Shown piece by piece: positions 1 through 6,331 of a DNA stretch of 6,823 nucleotides (positions within the stretch are counted from its first letter, which is position 1; every line of letters starts with the position of its first letter). A model generated the notes under the pieces. The model was not told the DNA's origin and ran no database searches. It saw only the letters and a program-made list of their open reading frames with translations. The DNA lies in the NCBI GenBank assembly GCA_007571095.1, contig RKSB01000141.1, positions 1-6,823 of the forward strand, read 5' to 3'. The translations under genes and the position numbers were made by a program. The DNA comes from K189A clade bacterium. Its GTDB lineage: Bacteria > Pseudomonadota > Gammaproteobacteria > Pseudomonadales > Azotimanducaceae.

Positions 1-83
1 CCTGGTGCCCGATTTCTATCCAATCGTTAACCACTTGCAGCCCGACTCGCTCAAAATTCTGCTGGACAAGGACGGGCTTCCTC

Positions 84-118
84 AGGCTCTTTGTCTCTGC
101 GCCGAACAGGACAAGCCT
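84..118. other. Imperfect hairpin just past the DUF1232 gene stop
   Basis: Seen: an interrupted inverted repeat directly beyond the stop codon of the DUF1232 gene. The arms are AGGCT (84-88) with AGCCT (114-118), TGTC (92-95) with GACA (110-113), and CTG (97-99) with CAG (107-109), closing a 7-base loop. There is a 3-base bulge and a 1-base bulge. On the plus strand the stem runs into four T residues (118-121). On the minus strand, the direction of the adjacent gene, no T tract follows. It may be a processing or stop structure at the end of the minus-strand operon, or a weak terminator for a plus-strand gene entering from the left. Either role is inference. Confidence 0.3.
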
Positions 119-119
119 T

Positions 120-689
120 TTAGAACAGACGTATGGTTGAACGACCGAAGCGTTTTCTTTGGGCTCTTTGATATCGCCGACTGCTTCGACGGTGCATCCG
201 TCTACGCAGTTGATTGCGCTTGTTGGCCAGCCACTTATGGCGACGGGAGGTGGGCACGCCTTCGGATTTTTCGTGGGCAAACGCCTCCTTGTAGGTGAGA
301 AAATCCTGATAGGCCTCAAGTTCGTGCTTCAGTTCTCGTACGATCAACTCAATCATGATGGCGTCGTCGAGAAAGCCAAGAACCGGTACTTCGTCGTGAA
401 TCAGGTCCGCAGGTTCGATGAAGTAGGTGAGTACCGAGAGTACATTCAGTCGATCATCGCCGGTCAGGTTCCAGTCTTCGTCTCGCAACATCAGTAGCAG
501 CAGTTCGAGGCTTCGTAACCTCTGCTCCACAAAGACGGGTACTCTGGTTTTCTTGGCGTGATTCAACAGTTCTTCGGCTTTTTGCAGAAGTTGACTCTCG
601 ACTACGGCTTTTACCGCTTTTTGTGCTTGCGCAATAATGTCCTGAAAATACTTCAGGTCCTCATCTTCAAGCTGGATGCTAATTCTCAT
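120..689 (-). CDS. DUF1232 (YkvA-like) domain protein with a basic C-terminal tail
   Basis: Role unknown; I recognise the family but not a function. The 189-residue product has a charged helical N-terminus (1-65). A DUF1232-type core lies at about 78-115, with the typical signature: an aromatic and acidic stretch, then DLIHDEVPVLGFLDDA at 95-110. A further helix follows (112-137). The last 45 residues are strongly basic, with many Arg, and end in RLF, which suggests contact with nucleic acid or acidic lipids (inference). DUF1232 proteins are often described as membrane-associated, but no clear transmembrane span is visible here. ATG start; the upstream bases contain no good Shine-Dalgarno sequence. 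It lies 145 bp downstream of gor on the same strand, so it may be read through from that operon or have its own promoter. Confidence 0.8.
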   Translation of the reverse strand: MRISIQLEDEDLKYFQDIIAQAQKAVKAVVESQLLQKAEELLNHAKKTRVPVFVEQRLRSLELLLLMLRDEDWNLTGDDRLNVLSVLTYFIEPADLIHDEVPVLGFLDDAIMIELIVRELKHELEAYQDFLTYKEAFAHEKSEGVPTSRRHKWLANKRNQLRRRMHRRSSRRYQRAQRKRFGRSTIRLF

Positions 690-834
690 GCTGGAACCAA
701 TGTGTTTTCAATGTGCTTTGGCCTGATAGTCGGCTTCTTCAAGGGCAGGGGTCGCTCGTTCGGTCTCGTTCGTTTACCCTCGCCGAATTCAAGACAACGA
801 CAAGGGCTTTTTTTCGGAGGGTCCGGTCAATATT
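690..834. other. Spacer between gor and the DUF1232 gene
   Basis: A 145-bp spacer with no convincing coding frame. A short GC hairpin (CGGA, CCC loop, TCCG on the minus strand) follows the gor stop. It is followed by A residues rather than T on that strand, so it does not look like an intrinsic terminator and read-through from gor is possible. I see no good -35/-10 pair for the DUF1232 gene. Confidence 0.5.
755..772. repeat. Tandem 8-base direct repeat upstream of the DUF1232 gene
   Basis: CTCGTTCG occurs at 755-762 and again at 765-772. The centres are exactly 10 bp apart, so both copies present the same helical face. The pair lies about 65-85 bp upstream of the DUF1232 start, where an operator could sit. 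A chance origin is quite possible for a repeat this short. Confidence 0.35.
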
Positions 835-2172
835 TTAACCCATAGTCACGAATTCTTCGGCCAGCGTCGGATGAACTCCGACAGTGCTGTCAAAAACCGC
901 CTTGGTAGCCCCTGTCTTGAGGGCGATGGCTATACCCTGAATGATTTCACCGGCATCGGGGCCAACCATGTGTACGCCGACGACTCGATCCGAGGCTTTT
1001 TCGACAATGACTTTGAGGAATGTCTGTTCGTCGGTTTGAGTCAAAGTGTGTTTCAGGCACTTGAAGGTCGAGGTGTGGACTCGAATCTGGTCATATCTTG
1101 CTCTGGCCTCGTCTTCGGTCAAGCCTACAGAGCCTATATTGGGATGGCAAAAGACCGCTGTCGGTATGTTGTCGTAATCCAGCGTGCCGAGTTCATCAAG
1201 GGCCATTATTTTGGCCACCACTTTGGCCTCTGCAATGGCCACTGGAGTCAGCTGAACCTTGCCAATGACATCGCCTATGGCATAGATGTGAGGTACGTTC
1301 GTCTGATAATGCTCGTTGACTGCTATGGCACCTTTTTTATTGAGTTCAACGCCGGCACTGGACAAATCCAGATCGGCTGTTCTGGGTCTTCTGCCGGTGG
1401 CGTACATCACCTTGTCAACGTCGATTGACGGCTCCTTGTTCAGCACCACAGAGAAACCGGAATCGGTTTTTTCGATGCTTTCAACTCTGGCACCGGTTTT
1501 TATCACCACCCCTTTCTTGCTGAGTTCAGAGTAAACATGCTCGCCGACAGCACGGTCAAAATTGCGCAGAATGACATCGCCTCTGTATAAAAGCGAGACG
1601 TCGCACCCGAGGCCGCAAAAGATGCTGGCGAACTCCACCGCTATGTAGCCTCCACCGACCACAGCAATTGACTGGGGCAGGTTTTCCAGGTGAAAGGCCT
1701 CGTTGGAGGTGATGACCCATTGGTGACCGGGGATGGGTGGTACCCACGGCCAGCTGCCGGTTGCAATCAAAATTTTGCTGGCTCGATAAACAGAATCACC
1801 GACTGAAATTTCGTGGGCACTCAGGAAACGTGCCTTTCCTTGCAGGCAGACGACTCGATTTTTTCCAAGAATATCCTTGTACACATTGTTCAATCTGTGA
1901 ATTTCCTGATTTTTGTTCTTTATCAGGCGAGTCCAGTCAAAATCCGGAGTCGAGTCCAGTTGCCAGCCATAGTTGACCGAGTCGACAAAATCTTCGTGAT
2001 AATGGGCGGCGTAGGAAAAGAGCTTTTTGGGTATACAACCCAGATTGACGCAGGTACCACCAAAGTCACTGCTCTCAACAATGCCTACCCTGGCTCCGTA
2101 TTCCGACATCAGGCGGGCGGCCCTGACTCCGCCCGAACCTGCACCTATGACCAGCACATCAAAATCAGTCAA
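835..2172 (-). CDS. gor: Glutathione-disulfide reductase
   Basis: Cytosolic FAD flavoenzyme that reduces glutathione disulfide with NADPH to keep the GSH pool reduced. Seen in the 445 residues: FAD dinucleotide-binding fold GAGSGG at 10-15; redox disulfide C41/C46 in GGTCVNLGCIPKK; second Rossmann motif GGGYIAVEFA at 173-182; arginines R197 and R203 in YRGDVILRNFD, which mark NADPH use in this family; FAD motif YAIGD at 297-301; and the C-terminal HPTLAEE with active-site H434 and E439. The HPTLAEEFVTM ending separates it from lipoamide dehydrogenase and mercuric reductase. Length is normal for the family (about 450). The start is TTG at 2172, supported by a strong AAGGGAG five bases upstream; the next in-frame Met would delete the FAD motif. 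It follows the MBL hydrolase gene by 36 bp, so co-transcription is likely. The last residue is Gly, where Arg is common. Confidence 0.96.
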   Translation of the reverse strand: MTDFDVLVIGAGSGGVRAARLMSEYGARVGIVESSDFGGTCVNLGCIPKKLFSYAAHYHEDFVDSVNYGWQLDSTPDFDWTRLIKNKNQEIHRLNNVYKDILGKNRVVCLQGKARFLSAHEISVGDSVYRASKILIATGSWPWVPPIPGHQWVITSNEAFHLENLPQSIAVVGGGYIAVEFASIFCGLGCDVSLLYRGDVILRNFDRAVGEHVYSELSKKGVVIKTGARVESIEKTDSGFSVVLNKEPSIDVDKVMYATGRRPRTADLDLSSAGVELNKKGAIAVNEHYQTNVPHIYAIGDVIGKVQLTPVAIAEAKVVAKIMALDELGTLDYDNIPTAVFCHPNIGSVGLTEDEARARYDQIRVHTSTFKCLKHTLTQTDEQTFLKVIVEKASDRVVGVHMVGPDAGEIIQGIAIALKTGATKAVFDSTVGVHPTLAEEFVTMG

Positions 2173-2177
2173 GACGT

Positions 2178-2184
2178 CTCCCTT
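2178..2184 (-). promoter_or_regulatory. Shine-Dalgarno site fixing the TTG start of gor
   Basis: On the minus strand, AAGGGAG is followed by a 5-base spacer (ACGTC) and then TTG. This is the strongest ribosome binding site I see in the window and decides for the TTG start of gor. Confidence 0.75.
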
Positions 2185-2208
2185 TTTTGAAAACCCCTGC
2201 TCGACAGC

Positions 2209-3144
2209 TCAAGAAGAGTTCGTGTCCATTCGTTCATTTAACAAGTGGTACTTCGAAGAAAGCTTTGCTCGCTGGTCACTACAGCCTATCAGGCCATCTT
2301 CCATCAGCCGAATCACGCTGGCAAAAACCGATAGCGAGGCTGCCGGATGAAGAGATCGGGGATGGTCCTTGTATATCACTTCAACAATGTCCCTAATACT
2401 GTTGTTGCCTGCCCGCATAAGCTGCAGAATGGATTTTTCGCGGCCAATGCGGTGATCGATAAAGTTCTGTACGTGTTCTTCGGGGTCCAGAATGGCCGGT
2501 CCGTGGGCTGGCCAGTAGATTCTGTCTTTGCGTTCAAGCAATCGTTGCAGGCTGGCCATGTATTTGCCCATGTGTCCGTCGGGCGGAACTATGACGCTGG
2601 TTGACCAGCCCATGATGTGATCTCCGGTAAACAGTGCCTGCTCGCCGGTGAGCGAGTAACACATGTGATTCGAGGTATGTCCCGGCGTATAGACGCACTC
2701 TACTGACCAGCCGTCACCCTCAATCAGGTCGCCATCCTTGACCAGAATATCCGGCCTGAAATCCATATCACCCCCCTCTTCGACGACCACGCCCGACTCC
2801 AGAGCCCCTGAACCATGGGGGCCATAAGCGAAACAGGGTGCAGAAAAGTGGTTTTTCAGCAGCGCGACACCGGGCGAATGATCCTTGTGCGTGTGAGTGA
2901 CGAATATGTGAGTCACTTCCTCACCCTTGTCTGTGAGTGCCTTGACCAGCGCATCAATGTGATCGGGCATCGCCGGCCCCGGATCAACGACAGCCACTCG
3001 GCCGGTGCCGAGAATATAGGTGTTGGTTCCGTAAAACGTAAAAGCAGACGGATTTTGAGCGACAAGTCTGCGAATATTCGGGGACAGAGTATCCATCCGA
3101 CCATATTCGAAGGACATTTCACGCTGAAAGTTGATAGAAGCCAC
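2209..3144 (-). CDS. Metallo-beta-lactamase-fold hydrolase, LACTB2-like with winged-helix tail
   Basis: Probable two-metal hydrolase of unknown substrate. Seen in the 311 residues: the metal site HTHKDH at 84-89 (H84, H86, D88, H89), H156 in PGHTSNH, bridging D175 in FTGDH, and H214 in PAHG, so all usual ligands are present. The stretch GWSTSVIVPPDGHMGKYMASL (split here as GWSTSVIV at 179-186 and PPDGHMGKYM at 187-196) is typical of the LACTB2-like branch. Residues about 225-300 (HRIGRE to the end) match the winged-helix C-terminal domain of that branch. Relatives include an RNA endonuclease (human LACTB2) and many uncharacterised bacterial proteins, so RNA cleavage or thioester/detoxification hydrolysis are both possible. 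GTG start with AAGGA nine bases upstream; an in-frame ATG at codon 10 is an alternative with a poorer site. It is first in a probable operon with gor. Confidence 0.9.
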   Translation of the reverse strand: MASINFQREMSFEYGRMDTLSPNIRRLVAQNPSAFTFYGTNTYILGTGRVAVVDPGPAMPDHIDALVKALTDKGEEVTHIFVTHTHKDHSPGVALLKNHFSAPCFAYGPHGSGALESGVVVEEGGDMDFRPDILVKDGDLIEGDGWSVECVYTPGHTSNHMCYSLTGEQALFTGDHIMGWSTSVIVPPDGHMGKYMASLQRLLERKDRIYWPAHGPAILDPEEHVQNFIDHRIGREKSILQLMRAGNNSIRDIVEVIYKDHPRSLHPAASLSVFASVIRLMEDGLIGCSDQRAKLSSKYHLLNERMDTNSS

Positions 3145-3161
3145 AGGCTCTTTTCCTTGTC

Positions 3162-3271
3162 ACCAAGCCTCCAACTCTATTCTAGCAAAAAGACCGGGAT
3201 TTCGGTTTTTTCTTTGCTACAGGCGAGCGGCAGGCTGTCTGGTTCCCCGGAGTCTTTTGCAACCAAGCCTC
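3162..3271. repeat. Ten-base direct repeat, copies exactly 100 bp apart
   Basis: ACCAAGCCTC occurs at 3162-3171 and at 3262-3271. The 7-base core AAGCCTC appears a third time at 3350-3356. All three lie in the divergent spacer between the MBL hydrolase and TauE/SafE genes. The first copy sits at the expected transcription start of the hydrolase gene. This arrangement is compatible with operator sites for a shared regulator; that role is inferred. Confidence 0.4.
3179..3187 (-). promoter_or_regulatory. Extended -10 promoter for the MBL hydrolase-gor operon
   Basis: On the minus strand the spacer reads TGCTAGAAT: a TGn extension (3185-3187) plus TAGAAT (3179-3184), five of six matches to TATAAT. 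No good -35 hexamer lies 16-18 bp upstream, which is usual for extended -10 promoters. Transcription would start near 3172, giving a leader of about 28 bases that includes the AAGGA site. Confidence 0.6.
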
Positions 3272-3317
3272 TTTTGGGCGGGCAGAGAGCTTTTTCAAAA
3301 GGTAACCACCCGCTCCG

Positions 3318-3359
3318 GTCGAGGCATCTGAACAAGAGTCCGGTGATGTAAGCCTCGAC
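3318..3359. repeat. 8-bp perfect inverted repeat upstream of the TauE/SafE gene
   Basis: GTCGAGGC at 3318-3325 is the exact reverse complement of GCCTCGAC at 3352-3359, with 26 bases between. Inside, ATC (3326-3328) can pair with GAT (3345-3347). It could be a split operator or an RNA or DNA hairpin. There is no T tract after it, so it is not an intrinsic terminator. The right arm contains part of the third AAGCCTC copy. Confidence 0.4.
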
Positions 3360-3366
3360 TTGCAAG

Positions 3367-3372
3367 TAAAAT
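3367..3372 (+). promoter_or_regulatory. Weak -10 candidate for the TauE/SafE gene
   Basis: TAAAAT lies about 40 bases before the TTG start of the plus-strand gene. The base composition is locally AT-rich, but I find no convincing -35 hexamer at 16-18 bp and no TGn extension. It is offered only as the best candidate in the spacer. Confidence 0.25.
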
Positions 3373-3410
3373 AAGACCCTGACGAACGGACTGCCTGAAG
3401 CTTAAAACCC

Positions 3411-4232
3411 TTGCTGACTCCGGATGCAATCTTTTTTGGTGTTTGCCTGCTGACCGGAGTGGTGTCCGGGTTTGTCGGCGGCCTGTTGGGTCTTGGCGGC
3501 GGCATGATCATCGTGCCGGTGCTGATTTTTCTTTACGACTTTTTTTTCGATGTGCCGAAGGCCGCCCACCTGGCTGTTGGAACATCTCTGAGTGTCGTCC
3601 TTCTGACTTCGCTGTCGGCGAGCTATACGCACTACAAAAAAGCGGCCGTCGACTGGTCGCCTGCCCGCCTCTGGGTCATACCCTTGATTGTGGGAAGCTT
3701 CAGTGCGGGCTTGCTGGCTGATTTTTTTACCGGACGCTGGCTGACAGTTGTTGTTGCCATCTGCATGATGGTTTTTGCGGGAATCTTCATTTTTAATCGC
3801 CGACTTCCTGCTCATCATCCTCGAACACCCGCCACTTCGGGTGTAGTCGCTGTCGCCACTGCAATTGGTTTGGTTTCCGGGCTGGCCGGTGTGGGTGGCG
3901 GCAACCTGATAGTACCCAGCCTTATTTACTGGTTGGGCCTTTCCTTCGTTTTTGCCGCCGCTTTGTCAAGCCTGCTGATTATTCCGGTTGCGTTTTTCGG
4001 AGCCCTGGGCTTTATCCTCTCCGGCTGGCTCGAACCGGGACGACCCCTGTACAGCCTGGGCTACATACATCTTCCTGCCACTTTTGCTATTGCACTCGGG
4101 GCGGTTTTGTTTGCTCCGGCCGGTGTCAAGGTTGCCTATCTTGCTCGCGACGGCACCCTCAAGACTATTTTTGCAGTCGTGTTGATGGGGGTTTCCTGCG
4201 GACTCCTGTGGTCCAGTTTCAGGGATTTTTGA
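3411..4232 (+). CDS. TauE/SafE-family membrane transporter
   Basis: Inner-membrane permease of the sulfite exporter TauE/SafE family. Some members export sulfite or sulfoacetate, but the substrate cannot be read from sequence. The 273 residues are almost entirely hydrophobic, with about eight predicted membrane segments. The two family repeats are clear: GLLGLGGGMIIVPVL at 24-38 and GLAGVGGGNLIVPSL at 157-171. A short basic loop (about 129-141, NRRLPAHHPRTPA) separates the halves, as expected for an internally duplicated fold. The start is taken as TTG at 3411, the only start codon between an upstream in-frame stop (3396-3398) and the first repeat; the ribosome binding site is poor (GAAG about 10 bases upstream). 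It is divergent from the MBL hydrolase gene. Its end overlaps the nusB-thiL frame by 14 bp, tail to tail. Confidence 0.92.
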   Translation: MLTPDAIFFGVCLLTGVVSGFVGGLLGLGGGMIIVPVLIFLYDFFFDVPKAAHLAVGTSLSVVLLTSLSASYTHYKKAAVDWSPARLWVIPLIVGSFSAGLLADFFTGRWLTVVVAICMMVFAGIFIFNRRLPAHHPRTPATSGVVAVATAIGLVSGLAGVGGGNLIVPSLIYWLGLSFVFAAALSSLLIIPVAFFGALGFILSGWLEPGRPLYSLGYIHLPATFAIALGAVLFAPAGVKVAYLARDGTLKTIFAVVLMGVSCGLLWSSFRDF

Positions 4233-5679
4233 CCTTCTCCTTGCTCCGAAAATGCTGATAACCGGAATGACCGGAAAGGCAATATTCAGGGGATAACCGA
4301 ATATTTTTTTCCTGGCAAACAGATCCAATGCAGTGAAGAGCCACTTTCAACTGTTTGCCCAGTTGCCGAATCTGTTCTCTGTGTCCGGGTGCTGCAGTAA
4401 AGCAGAGTTCGTAGTCATCGCCACCGGCGAGTGTGAGTTCTTTGGCGTTGCATTCCGGGTGGACCGAGAGAAACTCCCTGAGCTCGGAAGATACGGGTAA
4501 TTCATTCAACTTTAACTCACCGCCCAGGCCGCTTGCAGTCAACAGGTGGCCAAGATCGGCGAGGAGTCCGTCCGAAATATCGATAGCCGCCGATGCCCTT
4601 CCAACCAGTGAAGTACCCAGTTCTATTCTGACATTGGGTTGGCAAAAACGTCTGATCAGATGATTGTGGGCTTTTGTTGAAATCCTGTCCTCGACACCTG
4701 CTTCTTTTTCTTTCAACAGGATCAGGCCGGCCGCCGCCTCGCCCGTATGTCCTGAAAGCCAGATATCGTCGCCGTCGGCGGCACCGCTTCGAGTCAGGGC
4801 CTTTCCCTTGTCCAGTTCGCCAAGTACGGTAACGCACAGGCTGTTCGGCCCCTCGCTCAAATCGCCGCCGACAAGAGGTGCTCGACAGGCCTTGATTACG
4901 TCCACGCAACCGGCAATCAGGTCGATGACCCACTGCCTGCTTCGGCTGGAGACAGCCAGAGTCATCGCCAGCGGCGAGGCACCCATGGCTGCCAGATCCG
5001 ACAGTCCGGCACTCAGGCAGTGTCGAGCCGTTTCGGCGGCCGGCAGGAAAGCCGGATAATGGATATCGGAGACGAACAGGTCGCTTGAAATCACCAGTTC
5101 CTTGTTCGGGCTTAACGACAACACAGCGGCGTCATCTCCTATGGCCGGCAAGCTTCCGGCTGCCGAAGGCTGCTCTCGAAGGGCGTGCCTTATCTGTTGT
5201 ATGAGGTCAAATTCACCCGAACTGGAGGGCGTTTGTCTGGTTGCCTGAATGTCGGGACGCACTTGTAACGCCAGCTTGTCCAGTACCGCATTGACATATC
5301 GGTAGCCCTGTTCGGCACCAAATGTTTTGGACAGCTTCACCGCCTCATCGATAATGACCGCAGCCGGAATCGACAGCTGGGTCAGCAGTTCGTAACTGCC
5401 CAGCCGAAGCAGTGCGAGTTCGACTTTACTCAGTCGATCGGGAGTGATGTTGCTGACGGGTGCAATCAGGCTGTCCAGTTCTGATACTCGCTCAAGAATG
5501 CCCGTCAGCAGGGCAGAAAAATATTCGAGGTCGGCTTCCTGAAGCCTGTCTTGTGCAGACTCTCGGTACTGTGCCTTCAGTTCCGCCGGCGTTGTGCCGG
5601 CTATCTCCCATTGGTAGAGGGCTTGCATGGCCAGTCTTCTGGCCAGGTGGCGAGCGTGAGCAGGAGTTTGAGTGGCCAT
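4219..5679 (-). CDS. nusB-thiL: NusB-ThiL fusion: antitermination factor joined to thiamine-monophosphate kinase
   Basis: One 486-residue frame carrying two proteins that are normally separate. Residues about 8-137 are a complete NusB: RRLAMQALYQWEI near the start, then LSKVELALLRLGSYELL (83-99), the DEAVKLSKTFG helix, and YRYVNAVLDKLA (127-137 region). NusB binds boxA RNA with S10 (NusE) in rRNA antitermination. Residues 138-154 are a linker rich in Gln, Thr, Pro and Ser. Residues 155-486 are a full ThiL, which phosphorylates thiamine monophosphate to thiamine diphosphate with ATP. Its landmarks are GEFDLI (155-160), AIGDDAAVL (179-187), the SSD site (198-200), LSDLAAMGAS (226-235), GGDL (271-274), ALTRSGA (294-300), AIDISDGLLADLGH (365-378), GGDDYELCF (419-427), and GYQHF near the end. 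No stop, clear Shine-Dalgarno or ATG is seen at the join; GTG at codon 140 is the only nearby internal start. ATG at 5679 is preferred; an upstream in-frame TTG at 5694 would add five residues. Confidence 0.93.
   Translation of the reverse strand: MATQTPAHARHLARRLAMQALYQWEIAGTTPAELKAQYRESAQDRLQEADLEYFSALLTGILERVSELDSLIAPVSNITPDRLSKVELALLRLGSYELLTQLSIPAAVIIDEAVKLSKTFGAEQGYRYVNAVLDKLALQVRPDIQATRQTPSSSGEFDLIQQIRHALREQPSAAGSLPAIGDDAAVLSLSPNKELVISSDLFVSDIHYPAFLPAAETARHCLSAGLSDLAAMGASPLAMTLAVSSRSRQWVIDLIAGCVDVIKACRAPLVGGDLSEGPNSLCVTVLGELDKGKALTRSGAADGDDIWLSGHTGEAAAGLILLKEKEAGVEDRISTKAHNHLIRRFCQPNVRIELGTSLVGRASAAIDISDGLLADLGHLLTASGLGGELKLNELPVSSELREFLSVHPECNAKELTLAGGDDYELCFTAAPGHREQIRQLGKQLKVALHCIGSVCQEKNIRLSPEYCLSGHSGYQHFRSKEKVKNP
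4281..4310 (+). terminator. Intrinsic terminator of the TauE/SafE gene, inside thiL
   Basis: On the plus strand, AATATTC (4281-4287) pairs with GAATATT (4299-4305). Two further G-C pairs are possible inside the stem, with a small bulge and a loop of about six bases. Seven T residues follow (4304-4310). It begins 48 bases after the TauE/SafE stop codon, in the correct orientation. The stem is AT-rich, hence moderate confidence. It is antisense to codons near the C-terminus of the ThiL part. Confidence 0.55.
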
Positions 5680-5737
5680 GGATTCTGTGTTCAACGAATG
5701 AGTTCAGGCTGTTGCCGGCATTTTTTCGCCAGGCGTT

Positions 5738-6304
5738 TTACCAACTTCCGCCCTGTTCGCTCTCCACCAATCGTGCCGGCAGGCCTGGTCCGGTGCCGTC
5801 CACCAGCCGAATCATTCTCAAGGCTGCTTCTGCCGTCTCCGCACCCTTGTTGCTCGCTGGTCGGGATGGATCCAGCTGTGCCAAAGGCGTTGATCGGGCA
5901 CTGGCCTGATTTCGGTTGTCGACGGTCAGAATGCCGAATAATACCGGGCAACAAGGTCTGTCCTCGGAGTTGAGGGCAGAAGGCCCTGGCGAGTTCATTT
6001 TTTGCAACCCATCGACACAGGCACGGCATACATAATCAAAATGAGGCGTTTCGCCTCGAATGACAGCACCCAGCGTGATGATTGCCCGAGGCTTCAGACG
6101 TCGATGCGCCAGCTCGGCCGCAAAAGGCACCTCAAAAGCACCTGGTACCCTGAGAGTTACAATGTCTTTTTCGGCAATGCCTGCTCGAGTCAGGGTTTGC
6201 AGGGCGGCATTGAGCAGGTTATCGGCGATTTCGGGGTAGAAGTCGGCCACTATGATGGCAATGATCGGAAAACCATCCTTGTAGGGTCTGATGTCTTCGG
6301 GCAT
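5738..6304 (-). CDS. ribH: 6,7-dimethyl-8-ribityllumazine synthase
   Basis: Condenses 5-amino-6-ribitylamino-uracil with 3,4-dihydroxy-2-butanone 4-phosphate to lumazine, the penultimate step of riboflavin synthesis, normally as a ring or capsid oligomer. Seen in the 188 residues: IIVADFYPEIAD at 17-28 with substrate-ring F22; VPGAFEVPFA at 53-62; the core GAVIRGETPHFDYV at 79-92 with catalytic H88; FGILTVDN at 123-130; phosphate-site candidates R137 and K153 (SNKGAE). The family is usually about 155 residues. The extra length comes from about 12 residues after the core helix (104-117, rich in Ser and Pro), about 8 residues between R137 and K153, and a 20-residue tail. The FYPEIAD and GILTVDN forms resemble alphaproteobacterial RibH more than the enterobacterial type. 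ATG start, with AGGA only two bases upstream, an unusually short spacing. It begins 44 bp after ribD ends and has its own extended -10 promoter. Confidence 0.92.
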   Translation of the reverse strand: MPEDIRPYKDGFPIIAIIVADFYPEIADNLLNAALQTLTRAGIAEKDIVTLRVPGAFEVPFAAELAHRRLKPRAIITLGAVIRGETPHFDYVCRACVDGLQKMNSPGPSALNSEDRPCCPVLFGILTVDNRNQASARSTPLAQLDPSRPASNKGAETAEAALRMIRLVDGTGPGLPARLVESEQGGSW

Positions 6305-6331
6305 GTTCCTGTGGGTGGCGGTTGCCCTCGA

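Noticed and set aside
5..298. Plus-strand open frame from the left edge that could be the end of a gene
   Set aside because: It overlaps the DUF1232 gene by about 180 bases in antisense, and beyond base 120 its residues are just the complement of the basic tail. The first 115 bases read plausibly but are too short to assign to either strand.
798..822. CGGAGGGTCCG hairpin next to a T tract after gor, resembling a terminator
   Set aside because: The T tract comes before the hairpin on the plus strand and is an A tract on the minus strand, so it fits an intrinsic terminator in neither direction.
871..1428. Long plus-strand open frame antisense to gor
   Set aside because: It is a shadow of a high-confidence gor frame, with no family resemblance and no supporting ribosome binding site.
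3187..3212. ACCG-GGATTT-CGGT hairpin with A and T tracts, resembling a bidirectional terminator
   Set aside because: The GC stem is only 4 bp, and no gene ends nearby on either strand: it lies upstream of both divergent genes, next to the hydrolase promoter.
3402..3818. Minus-strand open frame antisense to the TauE/SafE gene
   Set aside because: The product is low-complexity (His, Gln, Asn, Lys rich), as expected from the complement of a hydrophobic membrane protein.
5691..6029. Minus-strand frame overlapping the end of ribH, possibly a separate small gene
   Set aside because: It is an alternative frame of ribH with no motif and is fully explained by the RibH coding sequence.
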